From Methylobacterium sp. Leaf465 (GTDB lineage Bacteria; Pseudomonadota; Alphaproteobacteria; Rhizobiales; Beijerinckiaceae): a DNA stretch of 64,000 bases. The position numbers and the translations under genes are program-made. Positions 1 to 9,365 of this stretch are shown piece by piece (position 1 is the first letter of the stretch; each line of letters starts with the position of its first letter). The notes under the pieces were generated by a model. It was given only the letters and a program-made list of their open reading frames with translations, was not told the DNA's origin and ran no database searches. The DNA lies in the NCBI RefSeq assembly GCF_001424705.1, contig NZ_LMRA01000010.1, positions 1 to 64,000 of the forward strand. The letters are read 5' to 3'.

Positions 1-62
1 CCGGCGTTTGCGGCTCGAAAGACGCCACATTCCGGCGTTTGCGGCTCGAAAGACGCCACATT
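1..62. repeat. 31-bp perfect tandem repeat, two copies visible
   Basis: Positions 1-31 and 32-62 are identical. Each unit contains a short inverted repeat (GGCGT...ACGCC) able to form a small hairpin. The window begins exactly at a unit boundary, so more copies may lie to the left. It sits upstream of the M23 peptidase gene. Confidence 0.85.
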
Positions 63-351
63 CCTATGGCCCAAACCCCGCCAATCGTCAGGAGATGCAA
101 AAGCAAGCCGCCAACCCCGTTGGCCGCCCGCCGATGAACCGGGGTATACGGATCACTCCCAGACCCGTCAACTGCCGGAAACGAAAAAACTTCCCCGTGG
201 GTGTCACGGCGCCCCTCCCCTCCTCCGGTGACGGGCGCGCCGAAGCGTGCCTCAATCTCGACATGCTGGGCCACGACATCCGTCGCCGGTCGCTTCGCAG
301 CGCCCTACGCGGGGACTCCGCGTCGCCGATACACAGAACAGGAATGCCAGA

Positions 352-2412
352 GTGAAGCGCGGCCGTCTGAAGATCGGGGAGCGGGACGGCCCAACGGAGG
401 CGCGCGCCCCGGGACGGTCGCCGAACGGCAGCCTTCCGGCCCTCGACCTCCTCGGTCCCGACGCCGCGCGGATCGACCGGCGCGACGTCAATCTGCGCTG
501 GCTCTGCGCCAGCGCGCTCACCGGCCTGACGGGCGCGGCGCTGATCGGCGCGGCGATCCACGTCTCCTTGCAGAGCGAGGTCTCCTTCGCGGCGATCCCC
601 GAGCGAGCCTCGAACGCCGTTCGGCCCGCCCTCAGCGACGGCACCGCCAACGTGGCCCGCAAGAGCGACCGGCTGGTCCGGAACCTGATGATCGCCTCGG
701 CCAAGCAGAGCTTCCGCTCGCCCGTGACGGTACGGCTCGGCGACCGCGAGATCATCAAGGTGCGGCCCTTCATGCGCGTCTCGACCGCGCTCTCGATGAC
801 GACGGGCGTCTTCGCGACCGAGATGCCGCGCTTCGATCCGATGAAGCTCAGCACGGACGAGCCCCTGGAACGCGCGCCCGAGTCGGGCCTGGCGGATGCA
901 CCGGGCGCCGAGGTCTCGGTGATCAAGCGCGATCTCGCCGGGATCGACGTCGAGCCCGGCGCCCCGGCCCTCTCCGACGACGACGTGGCGGCGCAGATCG
1001 AGGAGGAGCGGCGCCTCTCGGCCGAGGCGGGCCGCCGGGCCGCGATCCCGATCGCGCCCCAGATCATGCTGTCGCGGACCCTGCAGCAGGGTATGGCGGC
1101 GTCGCGCTTCGATCCGGCCGCACGCCTCGGCGACGAGGGCTCGCCCTTCAAGTCCATCGACGTCCTGGTGGTGCCGGAGAACGTCACCAGCCTAGCCAAG
1201 AGCGGCGCCGGCTCCGAGCCGCCCCTCGTCGAGGAGCGCGACCTCGCCCTCAAGCGCGGCGAGACGCTGGAGGCCGCCCTCAAGAACACGGCCCGAACCG
1301 GCGACGACCAGATTCGCGGCATCGTGGCCGCCCTCGGCGGGCGCACGCGCACGGCCGACCTTTCCGAGGGCCAGCAGTTCCGGGTCCAGGTCGCACCCGG
1401 GCCACGGCCCGGCGATCCGCGTCAGGTGACCCGCGTGGTGCTCTACGGCGAGAGCGGCATCGAGGGGATCGCGGCGATCAATGATCGCGGCACCTTCGTT
1501 TCCGTCGCACCGCCGACCGAGGACGCCCCCTCGCGGGCGGCGCCGGCGGTGGCGGACGCTTCCGAGGACGGCGAGGAGGACGGCGGCACGGGTCCGCGCC
1601 TGTATCAGAGCCTCTACGAGACGGCAGCCCGGCACGACCTGCCCCGCGGTGCCGTGGACGACCTGGTCAAGATCTTCGGCTACGACGTCGATTTTCAGCG
1701 CCGGATCTCGCAGGGCGACAGCCTCGACGTCTTCTATACCTTCGACGACGAGGGGGCGCAGGGCTCCACCGAACGGCCGGAACTGCTCTACGCCTCGCTC
1801 AATCTGGGTGGCGAGATGCGCAAGGTCTTCCGCTTCCAGTCCCCCGACGACGGGACGATCGACTACCTCGACGAGCAGGGTCGGTCGCTCAAGAAGTTCC
1901 TCATCCGCAAGCCCATCGCCGACGGCATCATGCGCTCGGGCTTCGGCTATCGGCGCCACCCCGTGCTCGGCTACGCGAAGCTGCATACCGGCGTCGACTG
2001 GGCGAACCCGATCGGCACGCCCATCGTGGCCGCCGGCAATGCGACGGTGCTGAAGGCGGATTGGGATTCGGGCTATGGCCGCCGAGTGGAATTGCAGCAC
2101 ATCAACGGCTACGTCACGACCTACAATCACATGTCCCGCTTTGCCCGCGGCATCACCGCCGGCGCCAAGGTGCGCCAGGGCCAGGTGATCGGCTATGTCG
2201 GTTCGACCGGCCTCTCCACGGGTGCCCACCTCCACTACGAGGTCATCATCAACGGGCACTTCGTCGACCCGATGAAGATCCGCGTCCCCCGCGGGCGCGA
2301 ACTCGACGGGCGAATGCTCGCGGAGTTCACCCGCCAGCGCGAGCAGATCGAGGGCACGATGCAGAAGTCGCGCACGGCCTCCGCCATGGCCCAGCGCGAC
2401 GCGATGCGCTGA
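352..2412 (+). CDS. M23-family metallopeptidase (LytM-type murein endopeptidase), membrane anchored
   Basis: The protein has about 686 residues. A single hydrophobic segment lies near residues 45-70 (LRWLCASALTGLTGAALIGA), followed by a long linker of roughly 400 residues and a C-terminal LytM/M23 domain. The zinc-site motifs are visible as LHTGVDW and HLHYEV, and GYRRHPVLG is typical of the domain start. The family cleaves peptidoglycan cross-links in the periplasm or, when degenerate, activates amidases; here the metal ligands are kept. I chose the GTG at 352 because AGGA lies about 8 bases upstream. An in-frame GTG at 247 would add 35 residues with no good ribosome site. It converges on gluQ. 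Confidence 0.85.
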   Translation: MKRGRLKIGERDGPTEARAPGRSPNGSLPALDLLGPDAARIDRRDVNLRWLCASALTGLTGAALIGAAIHVSLQSEVSFAAIPERASNAVRPALSDGTANVARKSDRLVRNLMIASAKQSFRSPVTVRLGDREIIKVRPFMRVSTALSMTTGVFATEMPRFDPMKLSTDEPLERAPESGLADAPGAEVSVIKRDLAGIDVEPGAPALSDDDVAAQIEEERRLSAEAGRRAAIPIAPQIMLSRTLQQGMAASRFDPAARLGDEGSPFKSIDVLVVPENVTSLAKSGAGSEPPLVEERDLALKRGETLEAALKNTARTGDDQIRGIVAALGGRTRTADLSEGQQFRVQVAPGPRPGDPRQVTRVVLYGESGIEGIAAINDRGTFVSVAPPTEDAPSRAAPAVADASEDGEEDGGTGPRLYQSLYETAARHDLPRGAVDDLVKIFGYDVDFQRRISQGDSLDVFYTFDDEGAQGSTERPELLYASLNLGGEMRKVFRFQSPDDGTIDYLDEQGRSLKKFLIRKPIADGIMRSGFGYRRHPVLGYAKLHTGVDWANPIGTPIVAAGNATVLKADWDSGYGRRVELQHINGYVTTYNHMSRFARGITAGAKVRQGQVIGYVGSTGLSTGAHLHYEVIINGHFVDPMKIRVPRGRELDGRMLAEFTRQREQIEGTMQKSRTASAMAQRDAMR

Positions 2413-2469
2413 TCCCGGCCCCGACGGTCCCGTCCCTCATATCTGCATTCTCGGGCTGATCGCCGCCGC

Positions 2470-3375
2470 TCAGGCGAAACCGAGGCGGGCCCGTATGCCC
2501 GCCGGGCTCTCGCCGGACGCGCGCAGGTCGGCGAGGGAACGCGAGCCGCGGGATTTCGCGAGCTTCTCGCCCGAAGCGTCCCGCAGCAGGGCGTGGTGAT
2601 GGTAGCGGGGTGACGGCGCCCCGATCAGGGCCTGCAGCAGGGCGTGCAGGTCGGTGCTGGCGCGCAGGTCTTCGCCTCGGACCACGTGTGTGATGCCCTG
2701 CACGGCATCGTCCATCACGACGGCGAGGTGATAGCTCGTCGGCACATCCCGGCGGGCGATGACGGGGTCCCCCCACCGTGCCGGATCGGCGGCCTCGTCC
2801 CGCTCGATGCCGATTTGGCGGACGGGCCCCCTCCCCTCCCCCGCCGCGACGGCGAAGGTCCGCACCACGTGCGGGCCGGGTGACGCAACCAGGGCCCGGG
2901 CCGTGTCGAGCCGCCAGGTATGCGGCTCGCCAGCGGCGCGTCGCCGATCGGCGACGCTCTCGGACAGGGCCCGGCAGGTGCCCGGATAGAGCGGCGCTCC
3001 GTCGGGGTCGCGGGGCACCGGCGCGCCGCGGCCGGCGTCGGCCTCCACCACCGCGGCGATCGCGCCGCGGGAGCAGAAGCACGGATAGGCCAGACCGCGC
3101 TCGGCCAGCGCGGAGACCTGGTACCGGTACGCGTCGAGATGTTCCGACTGTCGGCGCTCGGGGGGCGCGAACCGCAGGCCGAGCCAGGCGAGGTCCTCAC
3201 GGAGGCCCTGGATCAGCTCCGGGCGCGACCGGACCGGATCGATGTCCTCGATCCGCAGCAGCAGGCGGCCGCCGATGCCCCGCGCGAGGGCGTCGTTCAG
3301 GAGGGCGGAGGCGGCGTGTCCGAGATGCAGGCGGCCGTTCGGGCTGGGGGCGAAGCGGAAGACCGGGGCGTTCAC
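2470..3375 (-). CDS. gluQ: Glutamyl-Q tRNA(Asp) synthetase
   Basis: This is a truncated GluRS paralogue of 301 residues. In the known family it activates glutamate and transfers it to queuosine in tRNA(Asp). The class I signature appears as RFAPSPNGRLHLGHA near the start and the KMSKS-like loop as EKLAKSR near the C terminus. The zinc ligands CFCSRG and YPGTC are present, and the anticodon-binding domain is absent, as expected for GluQ. The GTG at 3375 is preceded by GGGAGGG at good spacing. An in-frame extension to 3525 would add low-complexity Ala/Arg sequence and is unlikely to be real. It lies 28 bases downstream of the small membrane protein gene on the same strand. Confidence 0.92.
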   Translation of the reverse strand: MNAPVFRFAPSPNGRLHLGHAASALLNDALARGIGGRLLLRIEDIDPVRSRPELIQGLREDLAWLGLRFAPPERRQSEHLDAYRYQVSALAERGLAYPCFCSRGAIAAVVEADAGRGAPVPRDPDGAPLYPGTCRALSESVADRRRAAGEPHTWRLDTARALVASPGPHVVRTFAVAAGEGRGPVRQIGIERDEAADPARWGDPVIARRDVPTSYHLAVVMDDAVQGITHVVRGEDLRASTDLHALLQALIGAPSPRYHHHALLRDASGEKLAKSRGSRSLADLRASGESPAGIRARLGFA

Positions 3376-3403
3376 GGACAGATCCCTCCCGACCGCCGGT
3401 CGA

Positions 3404-3685
3404 TCAGCCGCCGACGCGGCGCAGGCAGCTCTGTTCCTTCGCCACGCAGGCGATCCCCGGCAGGGAGCAATGGATGCCCCCCTCGCCGCGCTGGCAGACG
3501 CGGCAGCCGTCGCCCCACTCGGCACAGGCCGTGTCCTCGCTCGGCGCCACGCTCGCCCTGGGGTGCGACGGCGCCGGCACGGCGGCCCCGATCAGCACCG
3601 TCGCGGCGGTGAGGGCGACCACGCCCCAGGCGACGCGGCGGTCGTGGGTGCGCGTCGGCGCGTCGGATATGCGGTCATCGGCCAT
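3404..3685 (-). CDS. Small membrane-anchored cysteine-rich protein, unknown function
   Basis: This is a 93-residue protein with a short polar N terminus, one hydrophobic helix at about residues 18-36 (VAWGVVALTAATVLIGAA), and a C-terminal part with six cysteines spaced ACAEW, CRVCQ, HCSLPGIAC and SCLRR. The topology suggests an exported domain held by an N-terminal anchor, with disulfides or a metal site. I do not recognise the family. It lies between a histidine kinase gene and gluQ on the same strand and may be co-transcribed with them. Confidence 0.6.
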   Translation of the reverse strand: MADDRISDAPTRTHDRRVAWGVVALTAATVLIGAAVPAPSHPRASVAPSEDTACAEWGDGCRVCQRGEGGIHCSLPGIACVAKEQSCLRRVGG

Positions 3686-3723
3686 GGCGCGGTGTTCGCG
3701 CGGGCGGACCGGCGTGTCAACGT

Positions 3724-5814
3724 TCACGCGGCTGCCGCACGACCAGCCAGCAAGTCCGGCAGGGCCCGGAGATCCAGGGGCTTGGCGAGAAAATGATCGA
3801 AGCCGGCCGCTCGAGCCTCCCGCTCGTCGTCGCGGCCCGCATTGGCGGTGAGTGCGATGAGCCGGAGTGCGGAAGAGCGCGGCCCGCTCTCGCCGGCGCG
3901 AATCCGTCGGGCGGTCTCGAGCCCGTCGAGCCCGGGCATGCGGATGTCCAGGAGGGCGAGATCGAAGGGCGCCGCGTCGGAGGCTTCGCGGATGCGAGCG
4001 AGCGCCTCCTCCCCATCCCGCGCCAGGACGACGATCGCCCCGAGGCGTTGCAGGGCCTTGGTGGCCAGGAGGGCGTTGATCGGGTTGTCCTCGGCCAGGA
4101 GCACGCGCGGTCCGCCGGAGATCGGGGCAAGCAGAACCTCCGATCCTGGCTGAAGGGCGGCCCCGTGCGCGGCCTCGTTCGGCGTCGCCGGCCGCTCGCC
4201 CCGCGGGGGGGCCGGCGCGAGCAGACGATCGAACAGCGAGCGGGCGCGCACGGGCTTCACGAGGTAACTGTCGAAACCGGACGCGGCCGGCGCACCGAAG
4301 TCGCGTCGATCGAAGGGGGAGAGCAGCACCAGGCAGCAGCGCACGCCGTGCCGCCGCGCCTCCCCGGCGAGGGCTCGAACGGCGGCGTCCCCGAGGGTCC
4401 GATCCGCCAGGAGGGCGTCGAAGGCGGCCCCCGGCAGCGCGGCGAGTCCCGCCTCGAGGTCCGGCACCACCCGGGCTGAGGCCCCGGACCGCGTCAGCCG
4501 GCGCGCGAGGTAGGGCGCCTGGAACGGCGAGCTCGCCACGATGAGGACTCGGCGTCCCGCGAAACCGGGCGGGCGCTCCCGTTCCGCCTCGGCGACATCG
4601 AGCGGAACGGCGACGGTGAAGGTGCTGCCCGTGCCGAGGCGCGACGTCGCCTCGACATGGCCACCCATCCGGGTGACGAGGCGACGCGTGATGGCGAGGC
4701 CGAGCCCGGTTCCCTCGTGCCGTCGGCTCGCACTGTCGTCGCCCTGCTCGAACTCCTCGAACAGGCGCGGGATGCGGTCCTGCGGGATGCCCGGACCCGT
4801 GTCCGAGATGGCGATGCGCAGATGGCCGTCCCCGTGGGTCAGTTCCACCCCGACGCCACCGGTCCCCGTGAACTTGATGGCGTTGCCGGCGAGGTTCACG
4901 AGGATCTGCCGGACCCGGTCCGCGTCGCCGATCACGAGGCGCGGGACGTCGTCGGCGACGTCCACGGCGATCTCGATGCCCTTGTCCTGGGCGCGGGGCG
5001 CGAGCAGCTCCACAACGCCCTCGGCGATCTCGGCCGGATCGAAGGGCTCGGCGGCGAGGTCGAGGCGTCCCGCCTCGATCCGTGAGAAATCGAGGATGCC
5101 GTCGATCAGGGTCAGCAACGCCTTGCCCGAGGTGCCGATGGCCTCGACGTAGGTGCGCTGCTCCGGATCGAGCCCGGTCTCGAGGACGAGGTCGGCCATG
5201 CCGAGAATCCCGTTCAGCGGCGTGCGGAACTCGTGGCTCACGGTGGCGAGGAAGCGCGACTTCGCCACGTTGGCGGCTTCGGCCCGGGTCAGGGCCTCGT
5301 CCAGGGAGCGGGCGGATTCGACCCGCTCGGTAATGTCGGCACCGGCACGCAGCCATTGGGTCTCGCCGTTGCTGCCCGGCACCGCCATCTCGATGAAAGT
5401 GTACCAGCGCGGCGTCCCCGTGGCCGGGGCGAGCCGCATCTCGATCCGGCGGACGCCGTCCGCCTGCCGCACGATCTCGCCGGTCTCCAGCACCTCCGGC
5501 TGGCGGGTCGTGCCGAGGAGCGACAGGGGCTCGGCCCCGACGAGACGGCCGAAGCCCGCGTTGGCGAAAGTGATCCGGCCCTGGGAATCCCGTTGGACGA
5601 TGATCTCCGTCGTGGCCTGCACCAAGGCGCGGTAGCGCTCCTCGTTCTCGGAGAGGCGCCAGATCCGGTCCTCGAGATGCTCGGTGCGTCCCTCCTCTTG
5701 CGCGACCGGCCGGGGGCCAACTCTAGCCCGATGGCTGCGCGCGCGCAGAAGCCAGCCCGCCAGGAAGGCCAGGCCGGACGGGAGAAGGACAAGGACGATG
5801 TCCGGCAGAGTCAT
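3724..5814 (-). CDS. Hybrid sensor histidine kinase with PAS domain and two receiver domains
   Basis: The protein has about 696 residues. In order it shows an N-terminal membrane helix (residues 5-24), a PAS domain (about 60-165), a HisKA domain with the phospho-acceptor histidine in VSHEFRTPLNG (about 193), and an HATPase_c domain with N box NLAGNAIKF, G1 DTGPGIP and G2 EGTGLGLA. Two receiver domains follow. The first (about 425-540) lacks the usual N-terminal acidic pair, having IVASSP, although it keeps an Asp in LLADRTLG. The second is complete (AEDNP, LLDIRMPG, ALTAN, KPL). I chose the ATG at 5814, with AGGGG upstream, over the ORF start at 5859. Its stimulus and output are unknown. Confidence 0.88.
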   Translation of the reverse strand: MTLPDIVLVLLPSGLAFLAGWLLRARSHRARVGPRPVAQEEGRTEHLEDRIWRLSENEERYRALVQATTEIIVQRDSQGRITFANAGFGRLVGAEPLSLLGTTRQPEVLETGEIVRQADGVRRIEMRLAPATGTPRWYTFIEMAVPGSNGETQWLRAGADITERVESARSLDEALTRAEAANVAKSRFLATVSHEFRTPLNGILGMADLVLETGLDPEQRTYVEAIGTSGKALLTLIDGILDFSRIEAGRLDLAAEPFDPAEIAEGVVELLAPRAQDKGIEIAVDVADDVPRLVIGDADRVRQILVNLAGNAIKFTGTGGVGVELTHGDGHLRIAISDTGPGIPQDRIPRLFEEFEQGDDSASRRHEGTGLGLAITRRLVTRMGGHVEATSRLGTGSTFTVAVPLDVAEAERERPPGFAGRRVLIVASSPFQAPYLARRLTRSGASARVVPDLEAGLAALPGAAFDALLADRTLGDAAVRALAGEARRHGVRCCLVLLSPFDRRDFGAPAASGFDSYLVKPVRARSLFDRLLAPAPPRGERPATPNEAAHGAALQPGSEVLLAPISGGPRVLLAEDNPINALLATKALQRLGAIVVLARDGEEALARIREASDAAPFDLALLDIRMPGLDGLETARRIRAGESGPRSSALRLIALTANAGRDDEREARAAGFDHFLAKPLDLRALPDLLAGRAAAA

Positions 5815-6026
5815 GCAGCCAGCCCCTGGCGGGTCGGGACCCCACCGGGGGCCGACCATGCCGCCCGAGGTTGAAGGCCGGCTTTCGAAAGGCTGTTAAA
5901 GGTTCGTTGCCGGCCCCCTTCGGGATTGACGCGACGCGCCGTACGCTTCACGGGCCGGTCGCGATGGTGTAGGCGCGGCGGCTTGATCCCGGGCCGCGCT
6001 CCCGGCGGCTCCGAGGAACGCGAGAC

Positions 6027-6893
6027 GTGAGTGTCATGACGGCTACGAGTTCGGCAAATCCCGGTCAGGCGCGGATCGCCGCCGCCTTCGCGCGCTGCTG
6101 CGCCGAGAAGCGGGCGGCCCTGGTGACCTACGTCATGGCCGGCGACCCGGATGCCGAGACCTCCCTGAAGGTCCTGCAGGCCCTCCCGGCCGCGGGGGCC
6201 GACATCGTCGAGTTCGGCCTGCCCTTCACCGATCCCATGGCCGACGGCCCGGCGATCCAGGCGGCCGGCCTGCGCGCGCTCAAGCACGGGCAGGGTGTGG
6301 TACGGACCCTCGACCTCGTCCGGCGCTTCCGCGCGGGGAATACCGAGACGCCAGTGATCCTGATGGGATACTACAACCCCATCCATGCCTACGGCGTCGC
6401 GCGTTTCCTCGACGATGCCCTGGCGGCCGGCATCGACGGCCTGATCATCGTCGACCTTCCGCCGGAGGAAGACGACGAGCTCTGCCTTCCGACGCTGGAG
6501 AAGGGCCTCGCCTTCATCCGGCTCGCCACGCCGACCACCGACGAGAAGCGCCTCCCGGCCGTTCTCGCGAACACGGCGGGCTTCGTCTACTACGTCTCGA
6601 TCACCGGCATCACCGGTACGGCGAAGCCGAACTTCGACCGGGTCGCGGAAGCCGTGGGCCGTATCCGGCGCCACACCGACCTGCCCATCGTCGTGGGCTT
6701 CGGCGTGCGCACCGGCGCGGATGCCGCCGCGATCGCCCGCGGCGCCGACGGGGTGGTGGTCGGCTCGGCCCTGGTCGATGCCATGCGGGCGACCCTCGAC
6801 GAAAAGGGCGCGTCGAAGGGCGGGACGGTCGAGGCCGTCAGCGCCCTGGTCCGCGAGCTGGCCGAGGGCGTTCGCTCCTCGCCCCGCGCCTGA
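6027..6893 (+). CDS. trpA: Tryptophan synthase alpha chain
   Basis: TrpA cleaves indole-3-glycerol phosphate to indole, which is channelled to TrpB in the cytosolic alpha2beta2 complex. The catalytic glutamate region DIVEFGLPF and the aspartate loop [10 protein letters not shown] are intact, as are the C-terminal phosphate-binding GFGVRT and GSALVD loops. The length of 288 residues is normal. It starts at the GTG at 6027; an ATG three codons later is an alternative. It is followed by accD and folC on the same strand, the usual alphaproteobacterial order. trpB is not in the window: the upstream region holds a divergent kinase gene, so trpA is separated from the rest of the trp genes here. Confidence 0.96.
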   Translation: MSVMTATSSANPGQARIAAAFARCCAEKRAALVTYVMAGDPDAETSLKVLQALPAAGADIVEFGLPFTDPMADGPAIQAAGLRALKHGQGVVRTLDLVRRFRAGNTETPVILMGYYNPIHAYGVARFLDDALAAGIDGLIIVDLPPEEDDELCLPTLEKGLAFIRLATPTTDEKRLPAVLANTAGFVYYVSITGITGTAKPNFDRVAEAVGRIRRHTDLPIVVGFGVRTGADAAAIARGADGVVVGSALVDAMRATLDEKGASKGGTVEAVSALVRELAEGVRSSPRA

Positions 6894-6952
6894 CGCAATT
6901 TACAGAGAGCTTCCGGCTCGCTCGCTTCGAGCCCGCACAAGGACGCCGTCGC

Positions 6953-7864
6953 ATGATGGTTGAACCGATGAACTGGATCTCGGAGGTCGTTCGCCCCAAG
7001 ATCAAGACCTTGTTCAAGCGCGAGACCCCGGAGAACCTCTGGGTCAAATGTCCCGACACGGGCCAGATGGTCTTCCACAAGGAGGTGGAGAGCAACCATT
7101 GGGTCATCCCGGGCTCGGAGCACCACCTCAAGATGAGCGCCCAGGCGCGCCTCAAGATGATGTTCGACGAGGGCACCTGGATCGACGTGCCCCTGCCGGA
7201 GGTCGCCGCGGACCCGCTCAAGTTCCGCGACGAGAAGCGCTACGTCGACCGCCTGAAGGACGCTCGGGCCAAGACCGGGATGACCGACGCCTTCAAGGTC
7301 GGCTTCGGCCGGGTCTCCGGCCTGCCGATGACGCTGGCGGTGCAGGACTTCGCCTTCATGGCCGGGTCGCTCGGCATGGCGGCAGGCGAGGCCTTCGTGC
7401 GCGGCGCCGAGACCGCCCTCGACAAGCGTACCCCCTTCGTCCTGTTCTCCGCCTCGGGCGGCGCGCGCATGCAGGAGGGCATCCTATCGCTGATGCAGAT
7501 GCCCCGCACCACCGTGGCGGTGCGCCGGCTCAATGCCGCCAAGCTGCCCTACATCGTGGTGCTCACCAATCCAACCACCGGCGGCGTCACCGCGTCCTAC
7601 GCGATGCTGGGCGACGTCCATCTGGCGGAGCCCGGTGCGCTGATCTGCTTTGCCGGCCCCCGCGTCATCGAGCAGACGATCCGCGAGAAGCTGCCCGATG
7701 GGTTCCAGCGCGCGGAATACCTGCGCGACCACGGCATGGTCGATCAGGTCGTGCACCGGCACGCCCTGAAGGACACGATCGCCAACCTGTGCGGTCTCCT
7801 CATGAACCAGGAGCCCGGAGCGCAGCCGGCCCGGACGGCCACGCCGGTCCCTGAGCCCGTCTGA
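6953..7864 (+). CDS. accD: Acetyl-CoA carboxylase carboxyltransferase subunit beta
   Basis: AccD, with AccA, transfers the carboxyl group from biotin to acetyl-CoA, the first step of fatty acid synthesis. The crotonase-like core is clear ([41 protein letters not shown]). The N-terminal zinc ribbon is degenerate: only one of the four cysteines of the E. coli protein remains (WVKCPDTGQ), and the second pair is replaced by VIPGSEHH. I recall similar loss in Rhizobium-type AccD, so this is lineage-typical rather than damage. AAGGA lies 9 bases before the ATG. The length of 303 residues is normal. Confidence 0.95.
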   Translation: MMVEPMNWISEVVRPKIKTLFKRETPENLWVKCPDTGQMVFHKEVESNHWVIPGSEHHLKMSAQARLKMMFDEGTWIDVPLPEVAADPLKFRDEKRYVDRLKDARAKTGMTDAFKVGFGRVSGLPMTLAVQDFAFMAGSLGMAAGEAFVRGAETALDKRTPFVLFSASGGARMQEGILSLMQMPRTTVAVRRLNAAKLPYIVVLTNPTTGGVTASYAMLGDVHLAEPGALICFAGPRVIEQTIREKLPDGFQRAEYLRDHGMVDQVVHRHALKDTIANLCGLLMNQEPGAQPARTATPVPEPV

Positions 7865-7909
7865 GGCGCCACACCCCGCTCCCTTCCCTTCGCGACACGA
7901 CGTTCGATC

Positions 7910-9235
7910 ATGGATTCCTCCGACGCGCTGATGGCGCGCTTCCTCGCCCTCCACCCGCGCACGATCGACCTGTCGCTCGGGCGGATCGAGCGCCTGCTTG
8001 CCCGGCTTGGACATCCCGAGCGCAAGCTTCCGCCGGTGATTCACGTCGCCGGCACCAACGGGAAGGGCTCGACCATCGCCTTCATGCGGGCGATTCTCGA
8101 GGCGGCGGGGCTGGCGGCCCACGTCTACACCTCGCCCCACCTCGTGCGCTTTCACGAGCGCATCCGCATCGGCGCGATCGGCGGCGGCCACTTCGTGCCC
8201 GAGGACCAGCTCGCCGATGCCTTCGCGCGCTGCGAGGCCGCCAACGAGGGCGAGCCGATCACGGTGTTCGAGATCACCACGGCGGCCGCCCTGCTGCTGT
8301 TCTCCGAGCAGCCCGCGGACGTGCTCCTCCTGGAGGTCGGCCTCGGCGGCCGGGTGGACGCGACGAACGTGATCGACAGTCCCGCGGCCGCGGTGGTCAC
8401 GCCGATCGGGCGCGACCATGCGGAGTACCTCGGCGACACCGTCGAGGCCGTGGCCACGGAGAAGGCCGGAATCTTCAAGAAGGGCTGCCCGGCGATCATC
8501 GCCGCGCAGGACTACGCCGAGGCCGATTCCGTGCTCTGCCGCCTCGCCGAGGCCGCCGGGGCCACGCCGATCCGGGTCGGCAACCAGGATTTCTCGGTCC
8601 ATGCCGAGCGTGGGCGACTCGTCTACCAGGACGATCTCGACCTGTTCGACCTGCCGAAGCCGCGCCTGAACGGCCGGCACCAGTTCACCAATGCGGGCAC
8701 GGCGATCGCCGCCCTACGCGCGGCCGGCTTCGGCGATATCGGCACCGCCGCCATCGAGGCCGGCCTGAACTCCGTCGAGTGGCCCGGACGCCTGCAGCGG
8801 CTGAACCGGGGACGCCTGTCCGAGCTCGTGCCACCGGGCGCCGAGCTCTGGCTCGACGGCGGCCACAACATCGACGGCGGGCGCATCCTCGCCGCCGCCA
8901 TGGCGGATCTCGGCGAGCGCTCCGACGTGCCGCTGGTTCTCATCGTCGGGTTGCTGGGCACCAAGGACGCGGAGGGGTTCCTGCGCAATTTCATCGGTCT
9001 GGCACGGGTGCTCGTGGCGGTTCCGATCGCCGGCCAGATGGCGGCCAGACCCGCCGACGAGGTGGCGAGCATCGCGGCGGAGGTCGGCCTGAACGCGCAG
9101 TCCGCGCCGAGTGTCGAGGCCGCCCTGGAGAGCCTGGCCGATATCGCGTTCGAGCAGCCGCCACGCATCCTGATCTGCGGTTCGCTCTACTTGGTGGGCG
9201 CTGTGCTGACCGCGAACGGGACGCCTCCCACCTGA
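7910..9235 (+). CDS. folC: Bifunctional dihydrofolate synthase / folylpolyglutamate synthase
   Basis: FolC ligates glutamate to dihydropteroate and then extends folate polyglutamates, in the cytosol with ATP. The Mur-ligase-type P loop HVAGTNGKGSTIAFM, the EVGLGGRVDATN metal and ribose region, and the C-terminal LDGGHNIDGGR motif are all present. The length of 441 residues is typical. It lies 45 bases after accD in the same direction, which is the common accD-folC pairing. No terminator is obvious after it before the outer-membrane protein gene. Confidence 0.95.
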   Translation: MDSSDALMARFLALHPRTIDLSLGRIERLLARLGHPERKLPPVIHVAGTNGKGSTIAFMRAILEAAGLAAHVYTSPHLVRFHERIRIGAIGGGHFVPEDQLADAFARCEAANEGEPITVFEITTAAALLLFSEQPADVLLLEVGLGGRVDATNVIDSPAAAVVTPIGRDHAEYLGDTVEAVATEKAGIFKKGCPAIIAAQDYAEADSVLCRLAEAAGATPIRVGNQDFSVHAERGRLVYQDDLDLFDLPKPRLNGRHQFTNAGTAIAALRAAGFGDIGTAAIEAGLNSVEWPGRLQRLNRGRLSELVPPGAELWLDGGHNIDGGRILAAAMADLGERSDVPLVLIVGLLGTKDAEGFLRNFIGLARVLVAVPIAGQMAARPADEVASIAAEVGLNAQSAPSVEAALESLADIAFEQPPRILICGSLYLVGAVLTANGTPPT

Positions 9236-9365
9236 TTTTCCTTAACTTTTCCCGGGGTTCGCTCACGACCACGTCAGCTCTGCTGTGTGACCCTGGCGCT
9301 ACATCTTGGCTGTGGAAACTGCAGTAGGTTCTCCCTCGATCGGGCATATCGCTGGGGATCAAATA

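Noticed and set aside
201..1484. A 427-codon plus-strand frame overlapping the peptidase gene
   Set aside because: It is rich in Arg, Gly and Pro, typical of a shifted frame of high-GC coding DNA; the M23 frame has a real domain.
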